The translations under genes and the position numbers were made by a program. This document shows, one piece after another, positions 11,722 to 22,407 of a DNA stretch of 64,000 bases. Position 1 is the first letter of the stretch; each line of letters starts with the position of its first letter. Source of the DNA: Aldrovandia affinis (taxonomy: Eukaryota > Chordata > Actinopteri > Notacanthiformes > Halosauridae); NCBI GenBank assembly GCA_029706075.1, contig JAINUG010000087.1, positions 558,001 to 622,000 on the forward strand, read 5' to 3'. A model generated the notes under the pieces. It searched no databases, was not told the DNA's origin, and was given only the letters and a program-made list of their open reading frames with translations.

Positions 11722-11870
11722 CAAAGGGGAAATATTTATTGTTATTGATTTAATTTGAAGACCTGGCAGCCTATAAACTGCAGAATCTTCAACTGACTCC
11801 CAATAAAACTTTTAAGGGTTTTTAAATCCCCCACCTATCAGTGACTCCCATATATGTTTCCTCTGAAAAT
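11722..11870 (+). repeat. dispersed 149-bp repeat, copy 2
   Basis: Near-identical to 7665-7813. The flanks differ completely on both sides, so the match has sharp ends. It contains a single copy of the 68-bp unit that is doubled at the other site. Confidence 0.9.
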
Positions 11871-12228
11871 TGCCCAATGAATTTTGAAAGTATACCATAG
11901 AAAATCCCCCCAAACTGGCATCCCTTGCTCCTTCCTATCTCTGTCACTGGTAAATTGTGGTTTTTCTGTCTCGGCATGTTGAGAATGGAGGCAGCAATGC
12001 TGTTAACACAGGACTCCAGAGGAAAATGGTGATAGACCGTGCAGAAGGCCAACAGCAGCTGGGCCTGAGGGAAAGCTGATATGAATGGAGGTACAGATAA
12101 GGCAGACTAGTGTGAAGCCACTGTGGAGCATTTGCATTGATTTCTTTCACTCTTGCTGTCAGGGGGGTTGAACGGGGGCAGTGTGATAAGGGAGGATCCC
12201 TGACCATACCTCAGAGCTGCTCTTAGCT

Positions 12229-12246
12229 CCCCCCCCCCCCCCCCCC
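12229..12246. repeat. poly-C tract, 18 bases
   Basis: Eighteen consecutive C. Such homopolymers are prone to length error in assembly. Confidence 0.98.
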
Positions 12247-12845
12247 AGCCCCAGCCCAGCTCTGTGAACCTTGGGTTTAATGTAGAAAGTGAGGGGGTTC
12301 TTTTGAAACAGGGAAGTTAAACTGAACTGTATGATTCCAAGGCGAACGCTTGTCTCCAGTGCTCATTTTGAGTTTGCTTACAGAGACGTTTAAGATATTC
12401 CTCCTGTCACTTGTGAAGGGGCAGGTGTTTTTCTTAGATTGATTTCCCCTCATGTTTAAACCAGCCAGGCTGTGAGAGCATATTGATTTTGTTCTTTGTC
12501 ATGCAGTCTCTGATCCATTATGCAGAAGCAATCCATCCTTGTGAGCGCTGGATATACATACAACAGTAGCCATTTCCATCTTTTCCTTTCCTATTCCTGC
12601 TTTTTATTTTGTCAGTCTCGGGGGGGAGTACCTCTGTTCACATTGATACCGTGTGTATCTCATGGAGCAGTGATGAGCTTGTTTGATTCAATGTTGTAGA
12701 GCTTTGGCAGCAGTGGTCCTCTCCATAGACCTTTCAAAGGAAATGGTGCTCTACGATTTTAGCATGACAATGCAACAAAGACAATGGCAAGAGGAGCAGG
12801 TCCATTACAGTATAACACCAGTCCCTCAGGCGAATACACCGGCAT

Positions 12846-12873
12846 GCACACACACACACACACACACACACAC
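12846..12873. repeat. (CA)n microsatellite
   Basis: A pure CA run of about 28 bp. Confidence 0.95.
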
Positions 12874-13174
12874 TCATACATTGAAGTGGCACATCAGTAT
12901 AATGGCTACACTCACTGTACTTACTTATCTGATTTGAAAAAAAAAAATAATTCCCACTTCAATAACCCAGCTCAACAGCGACAACAACCCATGAACTGGT
13001 CCTAATAAACCATTCTTATTTATTATTGAACTTATTTATTGTCAATTGTTTTTCCAATGTCTACTGTCCTTCTATGTATTGCATTTTATGTATTGTCTTG
13101 TAATGCTGAACCCAATGAAAGACAAAGACAAATAATAAAGCTTTTGAATTTGAATACACACCGTCCTGCACAAA

Positions 13175-13247
<73 letters not shown>
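13175..13247. repeat. (CA)n microsatellite, about 73 bp
   Basis: An uninterrupted CA run of about 36 units. Threonine/histidine and cysteine/valine open frames across it are artefacts. Confidence 0.97.
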
Positions 13248-13250
<3 letters not shown>

Positions 13251-13442
13251 CTTCACTTCCCTGACCAACAGCATTATCAATAATTCAGCAGAGAAATATG
13301 ACTGTTGCCTGGTCACGCATGTTCACTCTGTTCAGATGCTGCTGGCACCTGCTTATGTTTCCAGAGGGTCGAGAGGCTAAAGTCATTCGGCTTCTCCAAA
13401 ACAGAAGAATTTCAGCAGAGAGAGAAAATCCTGAGAAGTAAA

Positions 13443-13793
13443 CTGATCTATATGAGACAGTAGGGTTCACTGATCTATATGAGAGGATATAGTTCACTGA
13501 TCTATATGTGACGGTAGGGTTCACTGATCTATATGAGAGGATATAGTTCACTGATCTATATGCGACGGTAGGGTTCAGTGATTTGTATGGGATGGTAGGG
13601 TTCACTGATCTATATGCGATGGTAGGGTTCAGTGATTTGTATGTGATGGTAGGGTTCACTGATCTATATGCGATGGTAGGGTTCAGTGATTTGTATGGGA
13701 TGGCAGGGTTCACTGATCTATATGCGACGGTAGGGTTCACTGATGGATATGAGAGGATATAGTTCACTGATCTATATCAGAGGATAGGGCAGA
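13443..13793. repeat. 27-bp minisatellite, 13 units without indels
   Basis: Units begin at 13443, 13470, 13497, 13524, 13551, 13578, 13605, 13632, 13659, 13686, 13713, 13740 and 13767, exactly 27 bp apart. The consensus is CTGATCTATATGNGACGGTAGGGTTCA. Variant units with GTGATTTGTATG or GAGAGGATATAG recur. Because 27 is divisible by three, the minus strand stays open across the array as a 160-codon frame (13285-13767) with a nine-residue repeat of the SVNPTxxYR type. I see no sign that it is a gene. Confidence 0.95.
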
Positions 13794-13968
13794 CATGGAT
13801 AAGTGTGTTTAGTGAGGAATAGTGCCCTCAATCACAACCTAACATCTTTCTTCAACATCACGTTCTGTCTAACACGTTCCTATATAACATGGAACACCGT
13901 AACCTGTATATTCGAATATGTATTACTCATTGTAGTGTTATTGCTAAAACATTCAACGGGTTTTGTCT

Positions 13969-14041
13969 TTGTCATATCCTTCCATGGGACTAGACAATAC
14001 TGCGTACACAGAAACACAGCACACACAACACAATCCATGGT
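13969..14041. repeat. diverged dispersed repeat, copy 2
   Basis: The counterpart of 9287-9352. It shares TCATATCCTTCC, GACTAGANAATACTGC and a terminal CAATCCNTGG in the same order, at roughly three-quarters identity by eye. Confidence 0.5.
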
Positions 14042-14145
14042 CTGTGGATGTTGACGGTCTCTCACTGATTCGGCTGTACAGAAGGTCAAAACAGTCAAAA
14101 TTCACTGTGGACCAGCAGCTATCGGATTCAATTATTTACATGCCC

Positions 14146-14390
14146 CTGTAACAGCCTTGGCTGTAGTGTGCTACACTGTCCCTATTTACTCTGTAACAGC
14201 CCTGGCTGTAGTGTGCTACACTGTCTCTATTTACTCTGTAACAGCCCTGGCTAAAGTGTGTTACACTGTTCTGCCTCCCCTGTAATGACTCTGGCTAGTG
14301 TTACACTGTTCTGCTTCCTCTGTAATTACCCTGGTTATAGTGTGCTACACTGTGCTTATTTCCCCTCTAACGGACTTGACTGTAATGTCC
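14146..14390. repeat. 45-bp tandem repeat, about 5.5 units
   Basis: Units start CTGTAACAGCCCTGGCTGTAG and contain GTGCTACACTGT. Starts are at about 14146, 14191, 14236, 14280, 14320 and 14365. The array decays towards its right end. Confidence 0.9.
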
Positions 14391-16305
14391 CTTGCCAGAT
14401 CTGGAACACTGATATGTATTTATAACAGTATAACAGTGAATAGCATAGCATTGGAGAAAATTCCTTCATGAAAAAAATGTATAAAATAAAATTCCAAGTG
14501 CTATAAATTTGAAGGAATTTGTTTTGTGTTTTGAAGCTTCCTTCTCCATAAGCACCAAAATGAGCAGGCAAAACCATCAATTTGTGGAATTAGACCATTA
14601 CTAAAATAGCCACAGTCCGTGATTTTGGATTTGAAGAATTATTAATGGTTTCCTCACACTCCCACCATAGGATTTCAAAAATAAACCATGCTAAATGCGT
14701 ACTGAGTGGGAGAGTTGATGGCAGCAGAACTAACTGGCACAGCATTCCTCTTCTTTTGATGTCCTAGTATCAGCGGTGAACATTCGGGAGACGTCTAAAA
14801 ACCCTAAGTGAAAGATACTGCCCTACTCCCCTAGTAATGAATTATGACATTTACCAATAACTATTGGGATTTGCAAGACATGGTGGTGTTATTCTCTCCA
14901 GATTCATGAATATATTCAACATCAATGGTTCCAAAACTGTGTGTTTTAAACCTCCATTCAGCACCTCCCACAGTTTCACACCAATTATGACACACAGACA
15001 CAGATGCACACAATTTTTGTCTTTATTGTAAATATGATATATTTATACTATATAAGAAAACAGACCCATTTCCCGTGTGTATGGTGCGGCCCCAGGACCA
15101 AGGTTGAGAAGCCCTGTCCTACATAAATTGATGGTGCATTGGGCCCTGTTGTAGGTGCTTCAGAGTGCATGCATGCATGGTAGTGTGATAACGTGTAGTC
15201 GGTTGTTGGAGACCGGTGGAAAGGGGAGACACCCAATAAGGATGATGAGAGAGATTATGTTGGTTATGCAGAATGGTGGGTTGGATGTAGGGAGACTTTG
15301 GAATGACAGTTCTTGCTTTCTTTGTATGCAAGCCACTTCCTGTCTTGATAAAACTACATCTCCCAGAACGCACAATGTAGAAAACACCCAGTCTACAGAT
15401 GCAAAGTGATATGGCATGACTTCATTACAACACCATGAAGCAGAATTTTCACCAAGGCATGGTATTGTACTTTACTGAGCCTGAATAAATGTATGATATG
15501 TTTATAATCAATTGCACCAGTTTATATAAATGTAGTCTCTATGTGTGTTCTTTGTTTTATTATAATGTTCAAGAAAATATTTTCACAAAAGAAATTGCTC
15601 CCAAGGGCTTATCAATACCTACAGGATGGATATAAACTTGTTTTTATCTATGGTTCCATCTTTTCTGCTAAAATGCAAAAGTGTTTTTGTGATACCTTTT
15701 ATGACACCTGTTGAATGCCAAATGGAACATTAGGACTGTTAAATAAGTAGAATCCATAAATGCATGATGCAGATTTAATAACTGTAATCCCACTTCAGGC
15801 TTGGTTATAATCACCATTAGCTCTGAGCCCTCAGGTGTGCCTGCCTGCAGGAGCTCATTACTGCCTTCTGCTGCTACGTCTGTGCTGCAGACACCATTAC
15901 CTGTGCCTAGTTCATGATTGAGGGGGTGTAGATATAGATCCAGCCAATGCTGGAGGAAGCACTGCCAAAGAGAGCCACATCTGTTTCTGATTTCATTCCA
16001 ACTTAATTATTAATTATTGAATTAGCCCAATCATTGATGTGATCTGACATTTTAGCTAAACTTCTTGTTGGGGTGGGGGGACAAGCGCAAGCTCTTCCTT
16101 GTGTCCACCCAGGCTCAGGAAACCCCTTATATCAGCAGCAATGCTCTACGCCACAACTCTGTCCCCTTCCCTGAGCGACCATGATGGAATTGTACTTTCA
16201 TTTCCTCAGTAGAGAACCGTGTCCATACCCCTACATATTACAAATTATTACAACTTATACGTATTCACAGCTGGAGGTGTGCTGAAGCCATTCAATTTAA
16301 GAATA
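14391..16305. other. intergenic, nothing firm
   Basis: At 15090-15118 the run CCCCAGGACCAAGGTTGAGAAGCCCTG resembles a MITE terminus of the hAT type, but no matching opposite end was found. Overlapping frames at 15048-15417 on both strands are taken as chance. Confidence 0.4.
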
Positions 16306-16318
16306 AGATATGAAACAG

Positions 16319-16696
16319 GGCAGCACGGTGGTGCAGTGGATAGCACTGTCGCCTCACAGCAAGAAGGTCTCGGGTTCGAATCCAGGCCGGGGGCCTTTCT
16401 GTGTGGAGTTTGCATGTTCTCCCCGTGTCCGCGTGGGTTTCCTCCGGGTGCTCCGGTTTCTTCCCACAGTCCAAAGACATGCACGTTAGGCTAATTGGAG
16501 AGTCTAAATTGCCCGTAGGTATGAGTGTGTGAGTGAATGGTGTATGTAGTGCCCTGTGATGGATTGCCGACCTGTCCAGGGTGTATTCCTGCCTCTCGCC
16601 CCAATGCATGCTGGGATAGGCTCCAGCCCCCCCGCGACCCTAACTAGGAATAAGCGGCTGAAGATGAGATGAGATGAGACGAGATGAGATGAGATG
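16319..16696 (+). mobile_element. full-length tRNA-derived SINE, copy A (DANA/UnaSINE-like)
   Basis: It has an A box (TGGTGCAGTGG, about 16329) and a B box (GGTTCGAATCC, 16373-16383). The body contains GTGTGGAGTTTGCATGTTC and CAGTCCAAAGACATGC, followed by ATGCTGGGATAGGCTCCAGCC and a (GATGA)n tail. It is flanked by a 13-bp target duplication, AGATATGAAACAG, at 16306-16318 and 16697-16709. The same family is at 38352-38707 and, inverted, at 40698-41062. Resemblance to the fish DANA/UnaSINE group is from memory of the consensus. Confidence 0.92.
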
Positions 16697-16717
16697 AGAT
16701 ATGAAACAGCAGCGAAA

Positions 16718-16806
16718 CAGCAGGGGTGAAACAGCAGTGCCCTGCTTTAAACCTGCAACCTCCTCACAAGTCTAGTTCCCTCACCACTAAACCAAACTGC
16801 CCCTTC
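16718..16806 (-). mobile_element. V-SINE-like head fragment
   Basis: The reverse complement reads GGCAGTTTGGTTTAGTGGTGAGG and then GGTTGCAGGTTTAAA, like the head of the V-SINE-like copy that follows. The tail is missing. Confidence 0.55.
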
Positions 16807-16851
16807 AGTGCATAGAACATATATAAGGATCTCCATGTGAAAACATACATG

Positions 16852-17080
16852 TGGCAGTGTAGTGTAATGGTTAGGGAGCTGGGCTTGTAACTCAGAGGTT
16901 GCAGGTTCAATTCCCAGGTGGGGCACTGCTGTTGTACCTTTGAGCAAGGTACTTAACCTGAATTGCTTCAGTAAAATATCCAGCTGTATAAATGGATTGT
17001 ATGTAAAGAAATGTAAACTGTGTAAGTCGCTCTGGATAAGAGCGTCTGCTAAATGCTTAGAATGTAGAATGCTTAGAATG
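16852..17080 (+). mobile_element. V-SINE-like tRNA-derived SINE with L2-type tail
   Basis: The head has an A box (TAGTGTAATGG) and a B box (GGTTCAATTCC) near 16905. The body contains TTGTACCTTTGAGCAAGGTAC. The tail (GTAAGTCGCTCTGGATAAG, then GCGTCTGCTAAATGC, then short AGAATGT repeats) matches the 3' ends of the L2 LINE copies in this window. That fits mobilisation by those LINEs. Confidence 0.9.
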
Positions 17081-17262
17081 TATGTATCCAATCATTCACT
17101 CTGATCTTTAATTAATAATGTCCCCAGTTTTGCTGTAATAGTAGCAAACATAGCGTTTTATTTAGGTCTGTACAATGATGGAACATACCAAGAATATGAT
17201 ATTTGAAGATGGGAACTGGCTATTCAGCCCATCTAGGCTTGTCATTTCTCCTACCGTCTATA

Positions 17263-17459
17263 GCATAGGTACTCAGCTCTCGGCCCTGAGGGCCGCAGTG
17301 GCTGCAGGTATTTGTTTCAGCCGAGCTCTGACTACACCTAATGCCACTGATTAGTATACCCCCTTGGTTTAAGAGGTGAGCTAATTCAGGTGGTTCAGTT
17401 TATTGGTTAGAACAACTACTGGCAGCCACTGTGGCCCATAGGACCAAGAGTTGACTATG
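17263..17459. mobile_element. MITE with long diverged terminal inverted repeats
   Basis: The left end (CATAGGTACTCAGCTCTCGG, then GGGCCGCAGTGGCTGCAG) is mirrored at the right end as CTGGCAGCCACTGTGGCCC...GAGTTGACTATG. That is about 40 bp of imperfect inverted repeat. There is no coding capacity. The superfamily is not certain. Confidence 0.65.
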
Positions 17460-17471
17460 TTGGGTCTAGAG

Positions 17472-17770
17472 CAGGGGTAGGCAATTCCGGTCCTGGAGGG
17501 CCGGTGTGTGTGCAGGTTTTTGTTTTAACCAATTACCCCTGGCTCAATGAACTAATTAGCTGTACGCATTAATGCCGGTTCACTCTCATTAGATTACAGT
17601 AAACATTTCATACAGGGACACAAGAACAGTCTTCAGCTGTCACTCAGGGGCTTATCAAGAAATTTAGCTAAAATGTCAGATCACGTAAATGATTGGGGCT
17701 AATTAAATAATTAAGAGCAGAAGTTGGCATGAAATCCAGAAACGGATACGGCCCTCCTTGCCCACCCCTG
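17472..17770. mobile_element. hAT-type MITE with perfect 8-bp target duplication
   Basis: The 299-bp element begins CAGGGGTAGGCAA and ends TTGCCCACCCCTG, which are 13-bp inverted repeats with one mismatch. It is flanked by the exact 8-bp duplication GTCTAGAG at 17464-17471 and 17771-17778. An eight-base duplication and CAGGGG ends are diagnostic of hAT elements. There is no transposase, so it is non-autonomous. Confidence 0.95.
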
Positions 17771-18190
17771 GTCTAGAGAGTATCTAGTACTGTGTCAAGC
17801 CTGGTCTTGAACACCCCACGTGTCTCCGATTCTACTACATGACCTGGCAAGCTGTTCCGTGCATTTGAAATGGTAAGAGAAAGTAGGGTAGCCAGTGTCA
17901 CCTGTGTTCGCGGCTGCTCAGATGCTTTTTGAATCACTGCTCGAAGAGAGCGCCTGTGCCACAGAATCACAATCCTGGGCTGGAGGGCCAAAGGAGGGGT
18001 GCAGCTGGCATTTCCGGCCCAGAGGCTTGACCTGCTGTTTCTTCCGCTGAGAGCCCAATTCTTAGGCCTTTTCACTTTACCAATTAATTTACATTTAAAA
18101 TCTTTTTCCACCTTAAAAACCTTGATTCCAAAAATAATAAGAACACAAGGGGGTAACAAGTCTTTACTTGCATAAATCGACAGGGGCAAT

Positions 18191-21100
18191 CAAAATGCAC
18201 AGAACGTGTGAGCATTGATTCACAAGGGTGACTCATACATACGTCATACATGACTCAAACACAGACACCATCAACCAAAAAGATTTCCAGTTTCCTGTGG
18301 CTCACTGGCTAGAGGCCTTCTCCCATCTCTTAGTATTCTGGACCAGTGTGGCCAGACCCTGTGCCAGAACAAAGTTAGTTATGTGTGGGGCCTCCCTACC
18401 CCCTTTCTCCTCCTGCTTCAAGAGGGCCATCCTCCCCAGCCTCACCATGTAGCTTCCCCAGATGAAGCTGAAGATGCATTTATGTGAAAGGTTCATGGTA
18501 ACTTGGGAGCAAAAGATTCTGTGTGACCGGGCACTGGTCATAAGTATCTCACTTGACAGTAAAGTACTGTACATATCTGTGGGCAGCAGTTGATAGATTA
18601 TATTGTTATGAAGTACACCAATTCAGAAACAATTCTACTTTGTACATTGATTAATCACTTCTCCTGAAGTAAACATAATTAGGTACAGAAAAGACCCTGC
18701 AAAAACATCAGCCATGCAGTATGCTAATATTTGAAAAATGTATTTGAGAAACAACACTGACAGTTTGATTTCTCGAAAAATAATGCATGCACATTTGGAA
18801 ACGCACATCAACCAGCTATGCGATATGCAATCAAAAAAATAAGCTTGTTTTCGTTTGACAGTTTGGATGTAATGTGTTGGTGATTGATTGTCTTCTGCTT
18901 AGAGCACTGTGAGAAGGTGACCATTCCCCAATGGTGCTAATCTCTAGAGTTTCTCACAATGCCACCAGCTCTCTCATCACTGGCTAAATATCATAACCTG
19001 TTTGTGTCAGACAAGCCTGCACACCGTCGTTAGTGAGCATGGCTACATTTCATAATCCGTTTGTGTCAGACAAGCCTGCGCACCATCGTTAGTGAGCGTG
19101 GCTAAATTTCATAATCTGTTTGTGTCAGCCGTCAGCGAGCACAAAGAGGCTGGAATTTCAGAGACTCATCAGGCCGGAGCTTCTGAGTTTTCTCACGGCG
19201 GGGAAACAGTATGTGTACAGCACATAGCACAGCCTCCAGCAAAAGCCTGCAAGATACACAGAGGTGCAAATCGGAGACTCTCAGGCCAGAATTGATGCTC
19301 TTTAACCTGTTAAAAGGCAGTCACTCTTCAGAACATTCCAAAAATTCCCAATGTTCTGAACATTCCACCTTGTTCAGCTTGAGTGATAGAACACTGTGGA
19401 CTGGAATCCTTACAGCACTAGCAAATATGGCCCCAAGGGGTAGAGTATTCTTTGGCATCTCAATGACAAGTGTAACAGGGAGAAATTTAAGCTTCTCCCC
19501 TCGGTCACTCGGTATAACTGTATTTATTATTTTCATGTGAAATGCTATTTTCCCATGTGTCCTTAGAGATGACCAAGTGATAGTGGCTTGAAAAGTACCC
19601 TCCAGTTTCACTTCAAACTCACATTTTGAAAAGCCAAAAGACCACATTATTGCAGGCATGATTTTGGTTCTGATGATTTTCCTCTAAGATTTTCATCGTA
19701 AAATTCAGACCCACCTGTGAATCAGAATGCACTGTGTCAGCAGTGGCCATTGTTCTTGCCGGAAGGGTGTTGGTTCTACTAAGGAGTCATAGTGCTGTGG
19801 ATGGTTGGGCCAACTGCTCAAATCTACCCACTGATCAAACTACAAACCTTCTGCTGCGTAACGGCTGTGCATTGTTTACATTGTAATACATCACAGCTGT
19901 GGAAGGAATGTGTCTGATTAATGACAAGCTCTGATTAAACCTTGTGGGTGGAGCACCCATGGATAGTCAACGGCCAAATAATACAATAGTTCAGGAAATA
20001 TAATACAGCTCTGCTTCATTCATTAGTGCCATAATGCTTCTCTCACTTGATATCCATCTTCACTACATATCCATCTACTAAAAGGTGCCATGAGAGGTCC
20101 AATTGTACTTTGCATCTATCCTCTGTGACATGTAGAAACCACACCCTTTTCATTTCACATATTTCCAGGACAGCACATACATTTTCTACTTACTCTGGGT
20201 CTTGTGCCTTTTTATACTTCCGCAGATCTGACAAGCTGCCATATTTTAGCGAATTTAGATCCTTGTGGAAGTAGTGCTTGTATGTGGTGCATTGGAAGGC
20301 TACAGTAGTTCTATACTTAGGTCTACGTGCTATGATTTGGAGCTATGTGGTAATTTTAGCGGGTGTATGATTACTGCTGATCCAGGGGGTTGATCAGCCA
20401 ACACTAAAGCTGAAAGTAACAATTATCTTTAAAACCAACCCATAATCCTCAGCGGAATGCCTGACATAGCGTCGTACAATCTTACAGTCAGGAGAAAACA
20501 GAGTAATTTGTGTGTCTGAATTTTTATTTTCATTAGTATTATTATTATTATAATTATAATTGGGTCATTCCATATAAAATCAAACAACTGAGCAAAAACT
20601 TCCCACTTTACATTTCCATGATTTTTTGTTTTAAAAGGGTCAAAAATGTAATGCGGTTTAAAAACTACCTTAATTTGAGAGACACCCCAGCTGGTCAAAA
20701 AGAGCATAACTCTGAACATATTTATCTAAATGTAAATAATGTCTTGATATTGTCTTCTTGGTTTTTAATAACAGTGGTATACAATTGGAGGAAATTAAGT
20801 GAGATTGAGTCATTCATATTTGACATGTTGTGGTGAATTGTGGATTTACCTGGCCCTGCCAGAGGGACCTGCATTTTAACATTTATTTTAATTAATTAAT
20901 TAATTGTATTTAAAATATTTTTCTGCACGACTTGCCCTGTAGTTGGTGACTGACTCCAAAGTCAGGACAATTTGGACAAATGATTTAATACTGGAAAATA
21001 ATGTAATTTTTTTGGGGAATCAAACACTGGCAGATATAAAATAATATCTTTGAGGAGGCTGCTTTTTAAAGATGTATTTAGATAGACAATAAACAGAACA

Positions 21101-22331
21101 AAACCAAACAAACAAAAACTAATAAAGTGTTAGATACTAATAAAGTGAATAGCCTATATCCGGGAGTAAACTGCCCAATATCCGGGAGTAAACTGCCCAA
21201 TGTCCAGATGTTCAAAGTGGTCTTTCTGGTGTTTCACGTGTTAGTGCGCATAGAAGAAAGTTGCTGTTAACTTCAGAACAACAACAAACGGCGAAATGAA
21301 TACGCTTCTGCGTGAATTATAGCCACGTTCAGAAATGGAAGTCTCGTTGCTTAGTGACCGAATAGCTTTGCTGATATTCATGATATAACACGGGCTCTCC
21401 TTCCAGCTGTATGGAGAACATAGCATACCCTCTAGTGGACTATATGTTTTACCTTCCCCCGTCCATTTGAGTGCAAATCACATTGTTATTATTATTATTA
21501 GTAGTAGTAGTATTATGTTAACCCGAGAAAGCAGCCTATAGGCTAAACGCATAACCACAGAAGTGAAGATTTAAAAACACCATCATAAATAACAATAAAA
21601 AAACACATTTCCAACCGCAGCAAATAGGCTCTTTAGATCCTCTTTTCGTCAAATTACATTATTTACAATAACATTGTTGGCGACTGAAACTAACGTACTT
21701 GGAAACGTTTATTTATTTAGCATTCATTCGCGTCTGTCAACTCGTGGGAAAACGAACGCCCCCAGATGCATTAGCTAGTTAAATTCAGCAGTCCAACGAC
21801 AATGTTGGAATACCATAGACTCAGTGGGAGCGAGTACAGTAGGCTACCTGATGCTGAGAGTTATGGGTGGGTTTTCTCAACAGCTATCGCTTCTGTGGCT
21901 GCGCTGTGCATCGAGAGTTTAGTCTTTTAGCAACTCCAACAAAACCACGCTTCCACGTTCAATATCGAGGGAGTCAACACGGTAAAGGATAGTAAAGAAG
22001 ACAGGAGGCAGATCTGCAGGTCTATACCCGTAGCAACACATGTCTGACCGTGCATGTTGAATGGATACAGGAGAAAACAACCGTTAATGCTCGAATGTCG
22101 CGGCTGGTCAATCTCTGGAGTTCTGTTGACTTTCACTTTGAGGAATATCAACCACCGACGAGTGTATTGTTATTATTTGCTCATGCCTTTCCATGCGAGG
22201 GTGTCAGGATTTGGGGTGGTGGTGGACGCTGTCCTTACATTTGCGGCACATGTTAAGAATCCAAGTCTCATGTAGCTGATTTGAGTAACATAGTCGGTTA
22301 TCACAGAGTGGAAGGGGAGGAGGGAGGAATC
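18191..22331. other. intergenic upstream of dyrk2, includes small tandem repeats
   Basis: No gene was recognised. The stretch contains the 59-bp array listed separately, AT-rich runs (AATTAATTAATTAATT near 20888, TTATTATTATTATTAG near 21485) and a 24-bp doublet with ATATCCGGGAGTAAACTGCC at about 21156-21200. The last 600 bp before the dyrk2 start should hold its promoter and 5' UTR. I see no convincing TATA or CCAAT box there and cannot place the transcription start. Confidence 0.45.
18981..19140. repeat. 59-bp tandem repeat, about 2.7 units
   Basis: Units begin TGGCTAAAT or TGGCTACAT at 18981, 19040 and 19099 and share TTTGTGTCAGACAAGCCTGC. The third unit is interrupted. Confidence 0.88.
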
Positions 22332-22367
22332 TGAAGGGGGGTTTCTATGTGTGACTCTCCCGCGGCC

Positions 22368-22407
22368 ATGTTAACCAAGAAACCCTGCGCTGCCGTCTAC
22401 CCGACTG
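22368..22407 (+). CDS. dyrk2: dyrk2 coding exon 1
   Basis: It encodes [13 protein letters not shown] plus the first base of a glycine codon, matching the start of the human long isoform (MLTRKPS...YPTG). The donor is CTG|GTAAGG. The ATG has G at -3. An in-frame ATG lies seven codons upstream at 22347 (MCDSPAA), with T at -3; an in-frame TGA at 22332-22334 closes the frame above that. I chose 22368 by family homology and start context. The 5' end of the exon is not defined. Confidence 0.88.

Larger units (their letters stand above)
17090..18190 (-). mobile_element. decayed non-LTR retrotransposon 3' region, split by two MITEs
   Basis: The minus-strand frame at 17773-18189 ends with ARNSLPGHVVESE...FKTRLDTVL. 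This resembles the C-terminal tail seen in many non-LTR reverse-transcriptase proteins (NSLP..VV....FK..LD). The GCCCATCTAGGCTTGTCAT stretch at 17228-17250 looks like the other half of the same repeat, separated by the MITEs at 17263 and 17472. The clade is not assigned. Confidence 0.5.

Noticed and set aside
22347-22367. upstream in-frame ATG of dyrk2
   Set aside because: It has T at -3 and would add seven residues not seen in the human protein. The ATG at 22368 has G at -3 and matches the known N-terminus.
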